NCBI GenBank assembly: GCA_963848675.1
Contig: CAWKEY010000023.1
Span: 248,001 to 312,000, forward strand
Reading direction: 5' to 3'
Source: CAWKEY01 sp963848675
Lineage (GTDB): Bacteria; Pseudomonadota; Gammaproteobacteria; Methylococcales; Methylomonadaceae
Length of the DNA stretch: 64,000 nt
The notes under the pieces were generated by a model. That model searched no databases, was not told the DNA's origin, and was given only the letters and a program-made list of their open reading frames with translations. The position numbers and the translations under genes were made by a program. Shown in pieces: positions 52,665 to 61,312 of the stretch (its first letter is position 1; every line of letters starts with the position of its first letter).

Positions 52665-53168
52665 ATGGATGCCCCACTTTTCTGTCTAAGTTGTATCGTT
52701 AAAACTATTTTTTTATTGCTGACCGCCAATGGCGCCCCCATCATCGCAAAAGATTTACTGAAAAATCGTTACAATCAGCCAATAGATTGGGGGAAATCGT
52801 TAGCAGACGGCCATCCCCTGTTTGGCTACAGCAAAACCTGGCGCGGTTTACTGGCATCGGTTACAGCAACCGTGTCTGCGGCCTTGCTGCTGGATATTTC
52901 TGCACAACAAGGCGCGGTGTTCGCGCTGGCAGCGATGTGCGGCGATATGCTGGCAAGTTTCACCAAGCGCCGTCTGGGCTATAGCGAAAGCAGCCGTACC
53001 CGGGGCCTTGATGTGATTCCTGAATCATTGCTGCCGGCCATGGCATTACAGTTAACGCTAGGTCTGGGCTGGCTGGACATAGCCGCTGTAGTCAGCGTGT
53101 TTTTTCTTATTGAAGTCTGGCTGTCGCCCGTGCTCTATCGCTTCCATATCAGAAACCGGCCTTATTAA
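52665..53168 (+). CDS. CDP-archaeol-synthase-like (CarS/CDP-diglyceride synthetase superfamily) membrane protein
   Basis: From the ATG at 52665 the 167-residue protein has several membrane segments and the motifs KSLADGHPLFGYSKTWRGLL, FALAAMCGDMLASFTKRRLG and SRTRGLDVIPESLLPAMALQ. This D-G-x-x-x-x-G-x-x-K-T-W-R-G and G-D-x-x-x-S-F-x-K-R-R pattern matches the CarS family (PF01864), which transfers CMP to a polar lipid in archaea. Bacterial members are known but their substrate is unclear. It follows the pentapeptide gene by 28 bp. Confidence 0.8.
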   Translation: MDAPLFCLSCIVKTIFLLLTANGAPIIAKDLLKNRYNQPIDWGKSLADGHPLFGYSKTWRGLLASVTATVSAALLLDISAQQGAVFALAAMCGDMLASFTKRRLGYSESSRTRGLDVIPESLLPAMALQLTLGLGWLDIAAVVSVFFLIEVWLSPVLYRFHIRNRPY

Positions 53169-53321
53169 GCTATGGGCAGGGCCCTGCTGTCATGGAGCAT
53201 TTCAGCAAGTCATAGACCCTTAGCGTATGAAAGCCCTGGGTCATTCAGGCCAGGCTGCACAACAAGATGAATGCCTATTATCCGGCTTTGGCAGCCGCAG
53301 GAAGCCTCTTCGCTGTTGGTT

Positions 53322-54434
53322 TCAGCGCGCCGGCCCTGACTCGGTCTGCTGCTGCCTGCCCGCCATGAGAATGCGTGCCAGACTGCGCAGGCCGTCGGAT
53401 GAAATAGTAAGCCCAAACGGCGCGCCCAGGTTGTCCAGTTCATAAATTACATCGGTAGCGGCTATAAAGGTTAAGTAGCGCAGGCCCTGCATGCCGGGCA
53501 ATTCCTTGGCTATCGTGCTTAGCACCGGCGAAAGACGTTGCCAGGTATCGGTAAAAAACACCCTCACCGGATCGGCGCTGTTGGCATCCTGGTGTTTTAA
53601 CCCAGCCTGGAAGGCCGCACGCGAATCCATCAGAATTTCCATCAAGGTATCGCGCAATTCGGGAGATTGGGTATCAGCAGACGCCTGTTTGATAGCCGAA
53701 CTTAAAAAGGCATCCCATTGCGGCCATGCGGCTTGCCATTGTTGCTGCTCGGCCTCGGTAAAGACCGGCGCCGGTTTTGCCGGCGTTAATTGCTCAGGCG
53801 CATTAAGCGCAAGCTTGATGCCAATACCGTTTTCATTGGCATTAACACTACTGAATCTGAGCGTACTGAGCATGTCCTTGACTTGCTGGGCATTTTCTTG
53901 TGGTAAGAATTTTGCCAGGGTCTGTTCAATGTCGTTCCGGGATTCTTTTAAATCAATTTTTACCGCAGCCAGGCGCGGTTCTGCAATGCGTTTGATCAAA
54001 TTCTGGAGCTGATCAATGGTCAGATAGCGGCCGTCGCGATCATAGGCGTTGGCTTTGGTAATCGGCAACGTCAACACCGAACCGCCGGCATCCAGGGTCG
54101 GCTGCTGGAATGTTTCCAAAATCCCCGACCATTCCATAAGCGTCAGGCATTGTCCGCCCATAGGAGTGCCCAGTTTTGCCTGCACATTATTTAACAGGCG
54201 AATTTGGCCGTTTTGCCCGCCAATATCGGGATTAGCCAGCTTTAAATACCCGCAGCCGTGGCTTTCATGCCACAACTCGGCAGTGTTGCCCGGGCCTTTA
54301 TAAAGCTGGCTCACCAAGGCTTTTTTAATCAGGCTGTAATCAATTTGCAAGGGCACACTCAACTCGGTGGCAGTGCCGCTGCTTGAAAACAGCATGCCCC
54401 AAGCGAAAATCATCATGGCAAAACATTTTTTCAT
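53322..54434 (-). CDS. Exported protein of unknown function
   Basis: The 370-residue precursor has a signal peptide (MKKCFAMMIFAWGMLFSSSG, cleavage near A-T-A). The body is mixed alpha/beta with SVPLQIDYSLIKKALVSQLY at the start, a helical Gln-rich middle and a C-terminal AFGLTISSDGLRSLARILMA. I do not recognise the family; the first part hints at a lipid-binding (DUF4403-like) fold, which is weak. It is transcribed towards the CarS-like gene and downstream of the LTA-synthase-like gene. Confidence 0.6.
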   Translation of the reverse strand: MKKCFAMMIFAWGMLFSSSGTATELSVPLQIDYSLIKKALVSQLYKGPGNTAELWHESHGCGYLKLANPDIGGQNGQIRLLNNVQAKLGTPMGGQCLTLMEWSGILETFQQPTLDAGGSVLTLPITKANAYDRDGRYLTIDQLQNLIKRIAEPRLAAVKIDLKESRNDIEQTLAKFLPQENAQQVKDMLSTLRFSSVNANENGIGIKLALNAPEQLTPAKPAPVFTEAEQQQWQAAWPQWDAFLSSAIKQASADTQSPELRDTLMEILMDSRAAFQAGLKHQDANSADPVRVFFTDTWQRLSPVLSTIAKELPGMQGLRYLTFIAATDVIYELDNLGAPFGLTISSDGLRSLARILMAGRQQQTESGPAR

Positions 54435-54547
54435 AATTCTTTCATCTCCAGAAAATTCAGGGCTGATGGTTTACTTGTGCTTACGGGTAAATCGAGCCCA
54501 CAGGGTAATTTACTTGGCTTATCGGGTGATTAATTTTTCTTCCAGGA

Positions 54548-56434
54548 TCAGTTGGACAGAGTGTCGTTTTCCGGCGCCAGCTCTGGTTCCATAGGCTCGG
54601 GCTGAACCCGTTGTTCAGTTGAATGCAGAGGGCGCGTATATTGGCGCCCTATAAATAGATCATTGCTGACGGTGTTGACATCCTTCAACCAGGCGGCTGC
54701 TTGTAGACAGCTTTCCGAATAAGGCGGTTCTTTACAGACGTCTACCTTGCCGTCCTGAGTCAGATTGAAATGCAGGCCTGGCAATGGCCGCACACGCATG
54801 CCCCCCGGCATTGAGTCGGTATAATCCATGATACTCGGCTCGTCATAATTCAACAGATTGAGCAGGAACTTGGGCACCTGATAAAGCGGCAGATTGCCGA
54901 ATTTAACTGGCCCGCGTTTGCCGTCGATAATCACCAGCGGTGTACTGACGTAAAATTTGAACATGTCCGGGGCAAAGTCGCTGCGATTGTCAGTCAGCAC
55001 GCCGGAATCAACGTAGCCGGCAAAGTTTTCACCCAGGAATGGCAGGTGATCGCCAAAAAACACGATGATGCCGTCAGGATCACGTTTGCGCAGTTGTTCA
55101 ATGAACGCCATCAATTCCCGTGATTTGTAGTACATGGTATTGGCGTAGCTTGATACTTCTTCAACGCTGGAAGCTGAATTGACTTTGTTGGGCCTGCTTT
55201 CACTCAGGGGGTAATTCCAGTGCCCGAAATACGTCACAATGTAATTCAGAATCGGTTGTTGAGTGTCCAGGGCAACCGACAGCTTTTCCAGCACCTGACG
55301 ATACAAGGTGGCATCGGACATAAACTCCCGGTTCATGTCATCCTGAACAAAGTCCTCAAGCGACCAGTAGGTATCAAAGCCTATGCGCCGGTAAGCATTG
55401 ACACGATTCCAAAACACCGGCACGTTAGGATGCGAGACGTAGGTCTTGTAGCCCTTGTCTTCCAGTATATGCGGCAAACAGGGCGCATCGTTGAGCAACT
55501 GTCGTTCAAATTTAACGTTATCCTTGACGACCGGAAAGCCGCATAAAACCTCAAATTCGGAATTGGCAGTATAGCCGCCGAATACCGGGGTCATGGTTTG
55601 CGAATAATTTGCACTCTTCCATAATTTTCTGAAGTCAGGTGCCAGCGGATTTTGTGTATAGCGGGCTTTTTTCAGTGCATTCGGATCCCAAAATGATTCC
55701 AGCAGTATCAGATGAATGTTGCGAGGCGTAAACGCCTTGGCAGCGACAGGCGTTGAGGGCAACGCCGCCCGTAATCTGTCAGCCGCTTCCTGAGCATCAT
55801 CCTGATAAGGCGGCAAATCTAGCTGAACAAAACGGCGAGCGCTTTCTTGTAAGGTATAGACCGTGGCGCCATGCCAGATATAATTGGAACGTTGATCCCA
55901 TACCGAGTTGCCGGTGTATTTATCCAGCGGAATTAAAATACTCTCAGGGCTATATAAAAACGTAATACCGGCTGAAAAAATTACAAAACTGGACCCATAC
56001 GCACTCCAGTGCCGCATGGTGAAGTTAAACAGCAATAAACTGGCAATAGCCGCCAGAGGCAGGGCCGCGGCAAAAAAACGCCAGCCTTCCAGAATCAGCA
56101 ACAGCGACCTCAGCGCATAAACATCATCCGGCATGATGGGGCCGCCAAAAAAGGATATTTTTATGGCATTGCCAATATACAAAAGACCCATCACCAGAGC
56201 CTGAATCACCAAAAAAATCCAAATACGCTTTGACAAGGCATACAGCAAATAGGCAATAACCAGTTGCAGCACATAATCCAGCGGCACTGCGCTAGGCTTT
56301 ATTTGCACATCAAACTTGAGGGTGCTGATCAGGTAATACAACACATAAAACAGCGTTGTGGAAAAGAAAGGTAATAATTTTTTTAATAACATTTTGGGGG
56401 TCAATACAATTTCTCGAAGATCGGTATCAGGCAA
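54548..56434 (-). CDS. LTA-synthase-family / phosphoglycerol-transferase-like membrane sulfatase-fold enzyme
   Basis: The 628-residue protein (start at 56434 or, more likely, Met15 at 56392) has about five N-terminal membrane segments. A periplasmic alkaline-phosphatase-superfamily domain follows: NIHLILLESFWDPNALKKAR (metal Glu), GGYTANSEFEVLCGFPVV (likely nucleophile Thr), YVSHPNVPVFWNR, and GIIVFFGDHLPFLG (metal Asp/His). Relatives move phosphoglycerol or phosphoethanolamine onto glycans or lipids (LtaS, OpgB, EptA). The exact acceptor is not evident. Confidence 0.85.
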   Translation of the reverse strand: MPDTDLREIVLTPKMLLKKLLPFFSTTLFYVLYYLISTLKFDVQIKPSAVPLDYVLQLVIAYLLYALSKRIWIFLVIQALVMGLLYIGNAIKISFFGGPIMPDDVYALRSLLLILEGWRFFAAALPLAAIASLLLFNFTMRHWSAYGSSFVIFSAGITFLYSPESILIPLDKYTGNSVWDQRSNYIWHGATVYTLQESARRFVQLDLPPYQDDAQEAADRLRAALPSTPVAAKAFTPRNIHLILLESFWDPNALKKARYTQNPLAPDFRKLWKSANYSQTMTPVFGGYTANSEFEVLCGFPVVKDNVKFERQLLNDAPCLPHILEDKGYKTYVSHPNVPVFWNRVNAYRRIGFDTYWSLEDFVQDDMNREFMSDATLYRQVLEKLSVALDTQQPILNYIVTYFGHWNYPLSESRPNKVNSASSVEEVSSYANTMYYKSRELMAFIEQLRKRDPDGIIVFFGDHLPFLGENFAGYVDSGVLTDNRSDFAPDMFKFYVSTPLVIIDGKRGPVKFGNLPLYQVPKFLLNLLNYDEPSIMDYTDSMPGGMRVRPLPGLHFNLTQDGKVDVCKEPPYSESCLQAAAWLKDVNTVSNDLFIGRQYTRPLHSTEQRVQPEPMEPELAPENDTLSN

Positions 56435-56612
56435 TGACTATTTGCTGAGCTAGTTTATCATAAGCTCAAGCCAGCATCTGCCCAGCCTCATGGTTTTTAA
56501 GTAACTCCCGCCAACTGCCAAAATGCGGGGATTTTGCTGGCAACTATTGCCCCTGTCTCACCATCCGGCATAGAATGCCGCTTCTTGTTAATCTCTTTAG
56601 TTGGGTTTTATT

Positions 56613-57164
56613 ATGTCAGATACAATTTGGTTCAGAACCGGCGAAGCGACGGTATTTTCTAGTGAAGGTCAAGGCACCGATGCCATGCCCGAAATACTCA
56701 TAGGCGATGTCAAAGGGCCTGCCGGCCACGCCTTTGCCAATCTTATGGGGCAAACCGAAGGCCATACCCGCATGTTTGCCATTCGCGCCTGCAATCAGCA
56801 AGTGCGCCCGGCAACCATCATGGTGCCTAAAGTGACTATTAAATCGAGCGCCTATGTCAACCTGTTAGGCGGCCCGGTCCAATCTGCCATTGCCGATGCA
56901 GTTGTGGACAGCGTTATCGATGGTGTTATTCCAGAAGCACAAGCCAATGACCTGTGCATTATTGCGATGGTCTGGATTGCACCGGAATGTGCTACCAATC
57001 CGGATCTGGATCGCAAGGATTTGTACCGCACCAACTACGAAGCCATGAAACTGGCTATCAAACGCGCGCTGAGTAATTCTCCCAGCATTGAGGAATTAAA
57101 GGCTAACCGCCATAAAATCGTGCATGAAATGTATGATCCGGAAACCGGCGAGTCACAGTGGTAA
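56613..57164 (+). CDS. Formaldehyde-activating enzyme homologue (Fae family)
   Basis: From the ATG at 56613 (a TTG four codons earlier was rejected) the 183-residue protein aligns with Fae along its length: GEATVFSSEGQGTDAMPEIL, GPAGHAFANLMGQTEGHTRM, FAIRACNQQVRPATIMVPKV, TIKSSAYVNLLGGPVQSAIA, YEAMKLAIKRAL. True Fae condenses formaldehyde with tetrahydromethanopterin. Aligned to the Fae segment V-A-H-I-D-L-I-I-G, this protein has A-M-P-E-I-L-I-G, so Met25 replaces the His implicated in catalysis. It is therefore probably a Fae-like paralogue (Fae2/Fae3 type) with altered or sensory function. Confidence 0.85.
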   Translation: MSDTIWFRTGEATVFSSEGQGTDAMPEILIGDVKGPAGHAFANLMGQTEGHTRMFAIRACNQQVRPATIMVPKVTIKSSAYVNLLGGPVQSAIADAVVDSVIDGVIPEAQANDLCIIAMVWIAPECATNPDLDRKDLYRTNYEAMKLAIKRALSNSPSIEELKANRHKIVHEMYDPETGESQW

Positions 57165-57289
57165 TAAAGCTTACCTTCAGGTGATATTTTCAATCTGGCA
57201 CCATTACGGATTTTGTTGAGCCATAGTAATTGTTGCTTTCATTGCATACGCCTTGCAAACCCATCCGGGAACGCTGGCTTTTTTAGTTC

Positions 57290-57919
57290 ATGAATACCAC
57301 AGCACTTGAAGCCTGCCCGGAGTGTGATTTATTGCTCAACCCGGGCCAACCTGAGATTGGCGACAAAGCGCACTGTCCGCGGTGCGGCTATCTGCTGCAA
57401 CGCCCCTGCAAACAGAGCATTGAACGCACCTTTGCGCTGGCTGTTACCGGGATCGTGCTGATTTTTCCGGCCAATCTGTTACCGCTGGTCGGCATTAAAG
57501 TGTTGGGAAACACACACGATGGAACGCTGTGGTCGGGCGTGGCCGCTTTATTTAAAGAGGACATGTGGGCTGTCGCGGTGCTGGTTTTTTTATCCAGTAT
57601 TTTATTTCCACTACTGAACATTCTGTTGTCCCTGTTGATCAGTGCTCACCTTTATTTTAACAGGCCGAATTCTCATCTGGCACGCTGGATGCGGTGGCTG
57701 CAACATATGGATGAGTGGGCGATGCTGGAAGTCTATACACTGGGCATCATTGTCGCCTGCGTAAAATTGGCATCCATGGCTGAGTTGAGATTTGGCCTGG
57801 GTTTGTATGCCTTCATTGCCTTGCTGCTCATCACTGGCATGCTCTCCAGCAATCTGGACGAATATCTGTTCTGGCAACGTATAACGCAATTGCGCAACAA
57901 GGTTAGCGATGAAAACTGA
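57290..57919 (+). CDS. pqiA: PqiA-type membrane protein, first half-size copy
   Basis: The 209-residue protein has an N-terminal zinc-ribbon (C-P-E-C and C-P-R-C) and four membrane segments with the PqiA motif TFALAVTGIVLIFPANLLPL and MLEVYTLGIIVACVKLASM. It corresponds to one half of E. coli PqiA, which is a fused duplicate. It overlaps the next gene by 11 bp. The PqiABC system moves lipids across the envelope. Confidence 0.9.
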   Translation: MNTTALEACPECDLLLNPGQPEIGDKAHCPRCGYLLQRPCKQSIERTFALAVTGIVLIFPANLLPLVGIKVLGNTHDGTLWSGVAALFKEDMWAVAVLVFLSSILFPLLNILLSLLISAHLYFNRPNSHLARWMRWLQHMDEWAMLEVYTLGIIVACVKLASMAELRFGLGLYAFIALLLITGMLSSNLDEYLFWQRITQLRNKVSDEN

Positions 57920-58526
57920 ACCGACGGCGCTGAATCAGGGGCTGATTCGCTGTCATGACTGCGGCACATTAACAAAAACCGGTCAAAGTCTGCATTGCCC
58001 GCTTTGTGATAGTGTTTTACACGCACGATTACCCAACAGTTTTCGGCGCACAGTCGCATTAGTGCTGAGTGGCAGCGCGCTGTATATTCCGGCCAATATT
58101 TTCCCGATCATGACCGTCACCCAGTTCGGTGTCGGTGAACCGCATACCATTATCGGCGGCATTATTGCGCTCATTAATAGCAATATGATACCGATAGCGA
58201 TGCTGGTTCTGATCGCCAGCATTCTGGTGCCGTTAATGAAACTGCTGGGGTTGACCTTACTCTTGCTCAGTATTTATTACCGTTGGCCTATCAATGCCCG
58301 CAGATGGACAATCATGTATCGGATTATTGCTTTTGTCGGACGTTGGTCCATGCTGGACATTTTTATGATTTCAATCCTGGTTTCCTTGGTTGATCTAGGT
58401 GGCGTTGCGCAAGTAATTGCAGGGCCGGCCGCCACGGCCTTTGCCGCTGTTGTCGTCCTAACCATGTTTGCGGCCAGAAATTTTGATCCACGCCTAATTT
58501 GGGATAGCCGCCAAACACATGAATGA
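57909..58526 (+). CDS. pqiA: PqiA-type membrane protein, second half-size copy
   Basis: The 205-residue protein repeats the arrangement of the gene before it: a zinc-ribbon (C-H-D-C and C-P-L-C), then TVALVLSGSALYIPANIFPI and WSMLDIFMISILVSLVDLGG. Together the two genes replace one fused PqiA/YebS. It overlaps the downstream MCE gene by 8 bp. Confidence 0.9.
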   Translation: MKTEPTALNQGLIRCHDCGTLTKTGQSLHCPLCDSVLHARLPNSFRRTVALVLSGSALYIPANIFPIMTVTQFGVGEPHTIIGGIIALINSNMIPIAMLVLIASILVPLMKLLGLTLLLLSIYYRWPINARRWTIMYRIIAFVGRWSMLDIFMISILVSLVDLGGVAQVIAGPAATAFAAVVVLTMFAARNFDPRLIWDSRQTHE

Positions 58527-60102
58527 TTTTAATGAAGCCTACGAGGCATCCGAAATAATACTCAATAAAAAACCCGATTTACAGCTTGTTTGGTTATTGC
58601 CTTTTATTGCCTTGCTGGTCACCGGCTGGCTGATTTATAAATCCATTGATGAAAAAGGCTCGAGTATTATTATCAGCTTTCCAAACGCCGAAGGCCTGGA
58701 AGTGGATAAAACCAAAATCCGTTACCTGGATGTTGAAGTCGGCAAAGTCACCGCCATCAATATCAGTAAAGATTTAAAATCCATTCTGGTGACTGCGCAA
58801 ATGAACAGCGCAGCAGAGGATTATTTAAACGAAAACACCAGCTTTTGGGTCGTGCGCCCGCAAGTGGGTTTGGGCGGCATTTCAGGACTTGGCACACTGC
58901 TCTCGGGCGCTTACATTGAAATCAATCCGAGCGGTGGAGACAGACAACATCACTTTACCGGCCTAACCACACCGCCCATATTAAAAACCAATGCCGAAGG
59001 CAAGCAGTTTGTCCTGGAAACGAATAATCTGGGCTCCATGCGTCCCGGCACGCCGATCAATTTTCATGGCATCATCGTCGGCGAAGTACTCAATCATGAA
59101 TTATCCGCCGAAGCCAACGCCATCCGCCTAACTATTTTTATCAACACGCCCTATGACCAATTTATTCGAAAAAACACTATCTTCTGGATCGACAGCGGCA
59201 TTGATCTCTCAGCCGGCGCCGATGGTTTTAAAGTCAGAACCGGGCCTTTGATTTCAATATTAAGCGGCGGCATTGCCTTCCGTGCATCTGCCAAAGATCT
59301 GGCTGAAGATATCCAAGAGGAAAACAGCCTATTCCAACTGTTCGACACCTATGAACAGTCAACCCAAGTAGTCTATCGTAATACACTCAAATACGAGATG
59401 CATTTTAAAGGCTCTGTACGCGGTTTAACTGAGGGCGCGCCGGTGCAATTGCGCGGCATCCCGATTGGCAAAGTCACCAGCATCAGCCTGGAAATAGACG
59501 AAAGAACGGCTGAAATCAGTATCCCGGTGGTAGTTGAACTGGAGCCTGAACGGATCAAAGAAATACATAATCAATCATTGGTCTCCGATAAAGACATCAT
59601 AACCAAACTGATCCAAAAAGGTTTACGTGCGCAATTACAGACCGGCAGCTTGCTAACCGGTCAATTGCTGGTCGATCTGGATTTTTATCCCGACAGCAAA
59701 ATTACGCCCAGCACGCACGACAGCATCTATCCTGAATTTCCGACTACCGTGAGTTCAATGGATCAGTTCACGCACTCGGCCAACATTATCATGGATAAAA
59801 TCGCTAAACTGCCATTGGATAAGTTGACCAAGGAAATGAATAACACCTTACAATCTTTGCAAGTCACCTCAACTGCGGCCACCGGCATGCTTAAAACCGC
59901 CAATGGCACGCTGGCTACAACCAATAATACGATGAACTCTGCGCAAAGCGTACTCAGCAATTTTGAACCGGGTTCAACCACCCACTACGAACTGGAGCAG
60001 TTATTACAGCAATTGACCCAGACCAGCAACTCGGTCAAACAGCTAAGCGATTATCTACAGCAAAATCCGGATTCGCTGCTGCGCGGCAAAAAAGAGGAGT
60101 GA
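58519..60102 (+). CDS. pqiB: PqiB-type MCE-domain lipid transport protein
   Basis: The 527-residue protein has one N-terminal membrane helix (LVWLLPFIALLVTGWLIYKS) and three MlaD/MCE domains (starting near GSSIIISFPNAEGLEVDKTK, TNNLGSMRPGTPINFHGIIV and FKGSVRGLTEGAPVQLRGIP). A C-terminal helical tail follows. MCE domains stack into a tube between the inner and outer membranes. Three domains fit PqiB rather than YebT (seven). Confidence 0.93.
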   Translation: MNDFNEAYEASEIILNKKPDLQLVWLLPFIALLVTGWLIYKSIDEKGSSIIISFPNAEGLEVDKTKIRYLDVEVGKVTAINISKDLKSILVTAQMNSAAEDYLNENTSFWVVRPQVGLGGISGLGTLLSGAYIEINPSGGDRQHHFTGLTTPPILKTNAEGKQFVLETNNLGSMRPGTPINFHGIIVGEVLNHELSAEANAIRLTIFINTPYDQFIRKNTIFWIDSGIDLSAGADGFKVRTGPLISILSGGIAFRASAKDLAEDIQEENSLFQLFDTYEQSTQVVYRNTLKYEMHFKGSVRGLTEGAPVQLRGIPIGKVTSISLEIDERTAEISIPVVVELEPERIKEIHNQSLVSDKDIITKLIQKGLRAQLQTGSLLTGQLLVDLDFYPDSKITPSTHDSIYPEFPTTVSSMDQFTHSANIIMDKIAKLPLDKLTKEMNNTLQSLQVTSTAATGMLKTANGTLATTNNTMNSAQSVLSNFEPGSTTHYELEQLLQQLTQTSNSVKQLSDYLQQNPDSLLRGKKEE

Positions 60103-60716
60103 TTAATAAACTTATGACACAGAGAATCTTGAACGTGAGGTTAGGCTCTATAGTGAGCTGCCTAATGCTGGCCGGCTGCGCATCAACGCCACCCACCCAT
60201 TTTTATGTGCTGGAGACGATGAGCGCGGCCAGCCCTTCGTCTGAAAACGCACAAAAACGATTGATCGGTGTAGGTCCGGTTTCCATACCGGCAGAGCTCG
60301 ACCGCAAACAATTGGTCACTCGTCTTGAGAATCACGGTGTTCAGATCGCTGAATTTCATCAATGGGCGGCACCGTTAAAAGATAATATTGCTCAGGTCAT
60401 CACCCATAATTTGACCTTGCTACAACCCCAAGCCGTCATCAGAAACTATCCCTGGGGTGCATTTGGTATCGTCGACTACCGCGTCGTTATTGATATACAA
60501 CGCTTTGACAGCCAACCCGGACAGTCGGTGCAGCTTGAAGCCAGTTGGGCCATTATGAATGAAAAGAACCACAATATCCTGGCCAACGGCCGCTCCAAAA
60601 TAAAACATACCCTACCCGACTCCAGCTATGAGGCTACGGTACAAGGGCTCAGCGGTCTCCTTGGTGAGTTTAGTCAGGAATTATCGCAGGCATTGAATCA
60701 AGTAAAACCGCTTTAA
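60099..60716 (+). CDS. pqiC: PqiC-type outer-membrane lipoprotein
   Basis: The 205-residue protein has a lipobox (LMLAGC) and the ABC-transport-auxiliary domain: PTHFYVLETMSAASPS, IGVGPVSIPAELDRKQLVTR, EFHQWAAPLKDNIAQVITHN. In E. coli PqiC docks PqiB to the outer membrane. Its start overlaps the pqiB stop by 4 bp. Confidence 0.9.
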   Translation: MINKLMTQRILNVRLGSIVSCLMLAGCASTPPTHFYVLETMSAASPSSENAQKRLIGVGPVSIPAELDRKQLVTRLENHGVQIAEFHQWAAPLKDNIAQVITHNLTLLQPQAVIRNYPWGAFGIVDYRVVIDIQRFDSQPGQSVQLEASWAIMNEKNHNILANGRSKIKHTLPDSSYEATVQGLSGLLGEFSQELSQALNQVKPL

Positions 60717-61312
60717 TTCGACCACTGCTGACGAAGCTGTTCCCGATTCAATGCCAGCCACTGGATGGCGATAATGGGAATCGCCGATTCGATCTTGCGA
60801 TCTTGCAGCATTTGATAAACCTCATCAAAATCAACTGCGCGCACCAGGATGTCTTCGTGCTCATGATCCAGACCGTGAATACCGCCGACATGGCTGCAAT
60901 CAACTTTGCCGCAAAACAAGGTAATCCATTCGGACGAACCGCCGGGCGTGGTAAAAAACTCGTTGATCACCATGATTTGCTGAATTTCACAGCCCGCCTC
61001 TTCTACCGATTCCCGATAGGCGACGTCTTCGGCCGACTCGCCTTCTTCGATGGCGCCGGCGACGATTTCCAGCATCCAGGCTTTCTCGGGCTGCAAAATG
61101 CCGCCGGTTCTAAACTGCTCGATCAGCACGACTTTATCCAGATGCGGATCGTATAACAGCACGGCAACACAGTTGCCGCGGCGGAACAACTCCCGGTCCA
61201 GTTCGGCGCTCCAGCCACCGGCAAACAAGCTGTGTTTCAGCCGGTATTTTTCCAGCCGGAAAAACCCCTGATAAACGATGTCGCGGTCAATAATTTCAAA
61301 TTGTTTGTTCAT
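60713..61312 (-). CDS. nudF: ADP-ribose pyrophosphatase NudF
   Basis: The 199-residue Nudix protein contains the Nudix box GAIEEGESAEDVAYRESVEE followed by A-G, with VVLIEQFRTGGILQPEKAWM upstream and EFFTTPGGSSEWITLFCGKV downstream, typical of NudF/TIGR00052. It hydrolyses ADP-ribose. It overlaps the sorbosone-dehydrogenase-like gene by 4 bp upstream and the convergent pqiC by 4 bp. Confidence 0.92.
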   Translation of the reverse strand: MNKQFEIIDRDIVYQGFFRLEKYRLKHSLFAGGWSAELDRELFRRGNCVAVLLYDPHLDKVVLIEQFRTGGILQPEKAWMLEIVAGAIEEGESAEDVAYRESVEEAGCEIQQIMVINEFFTTPGGSSEWITLFCGKVDCSHVGGIHGLDHEHEDILVRAVDFDEVYQMLQDRKIESAIPIIAIQWLALNREQLRQQWSN

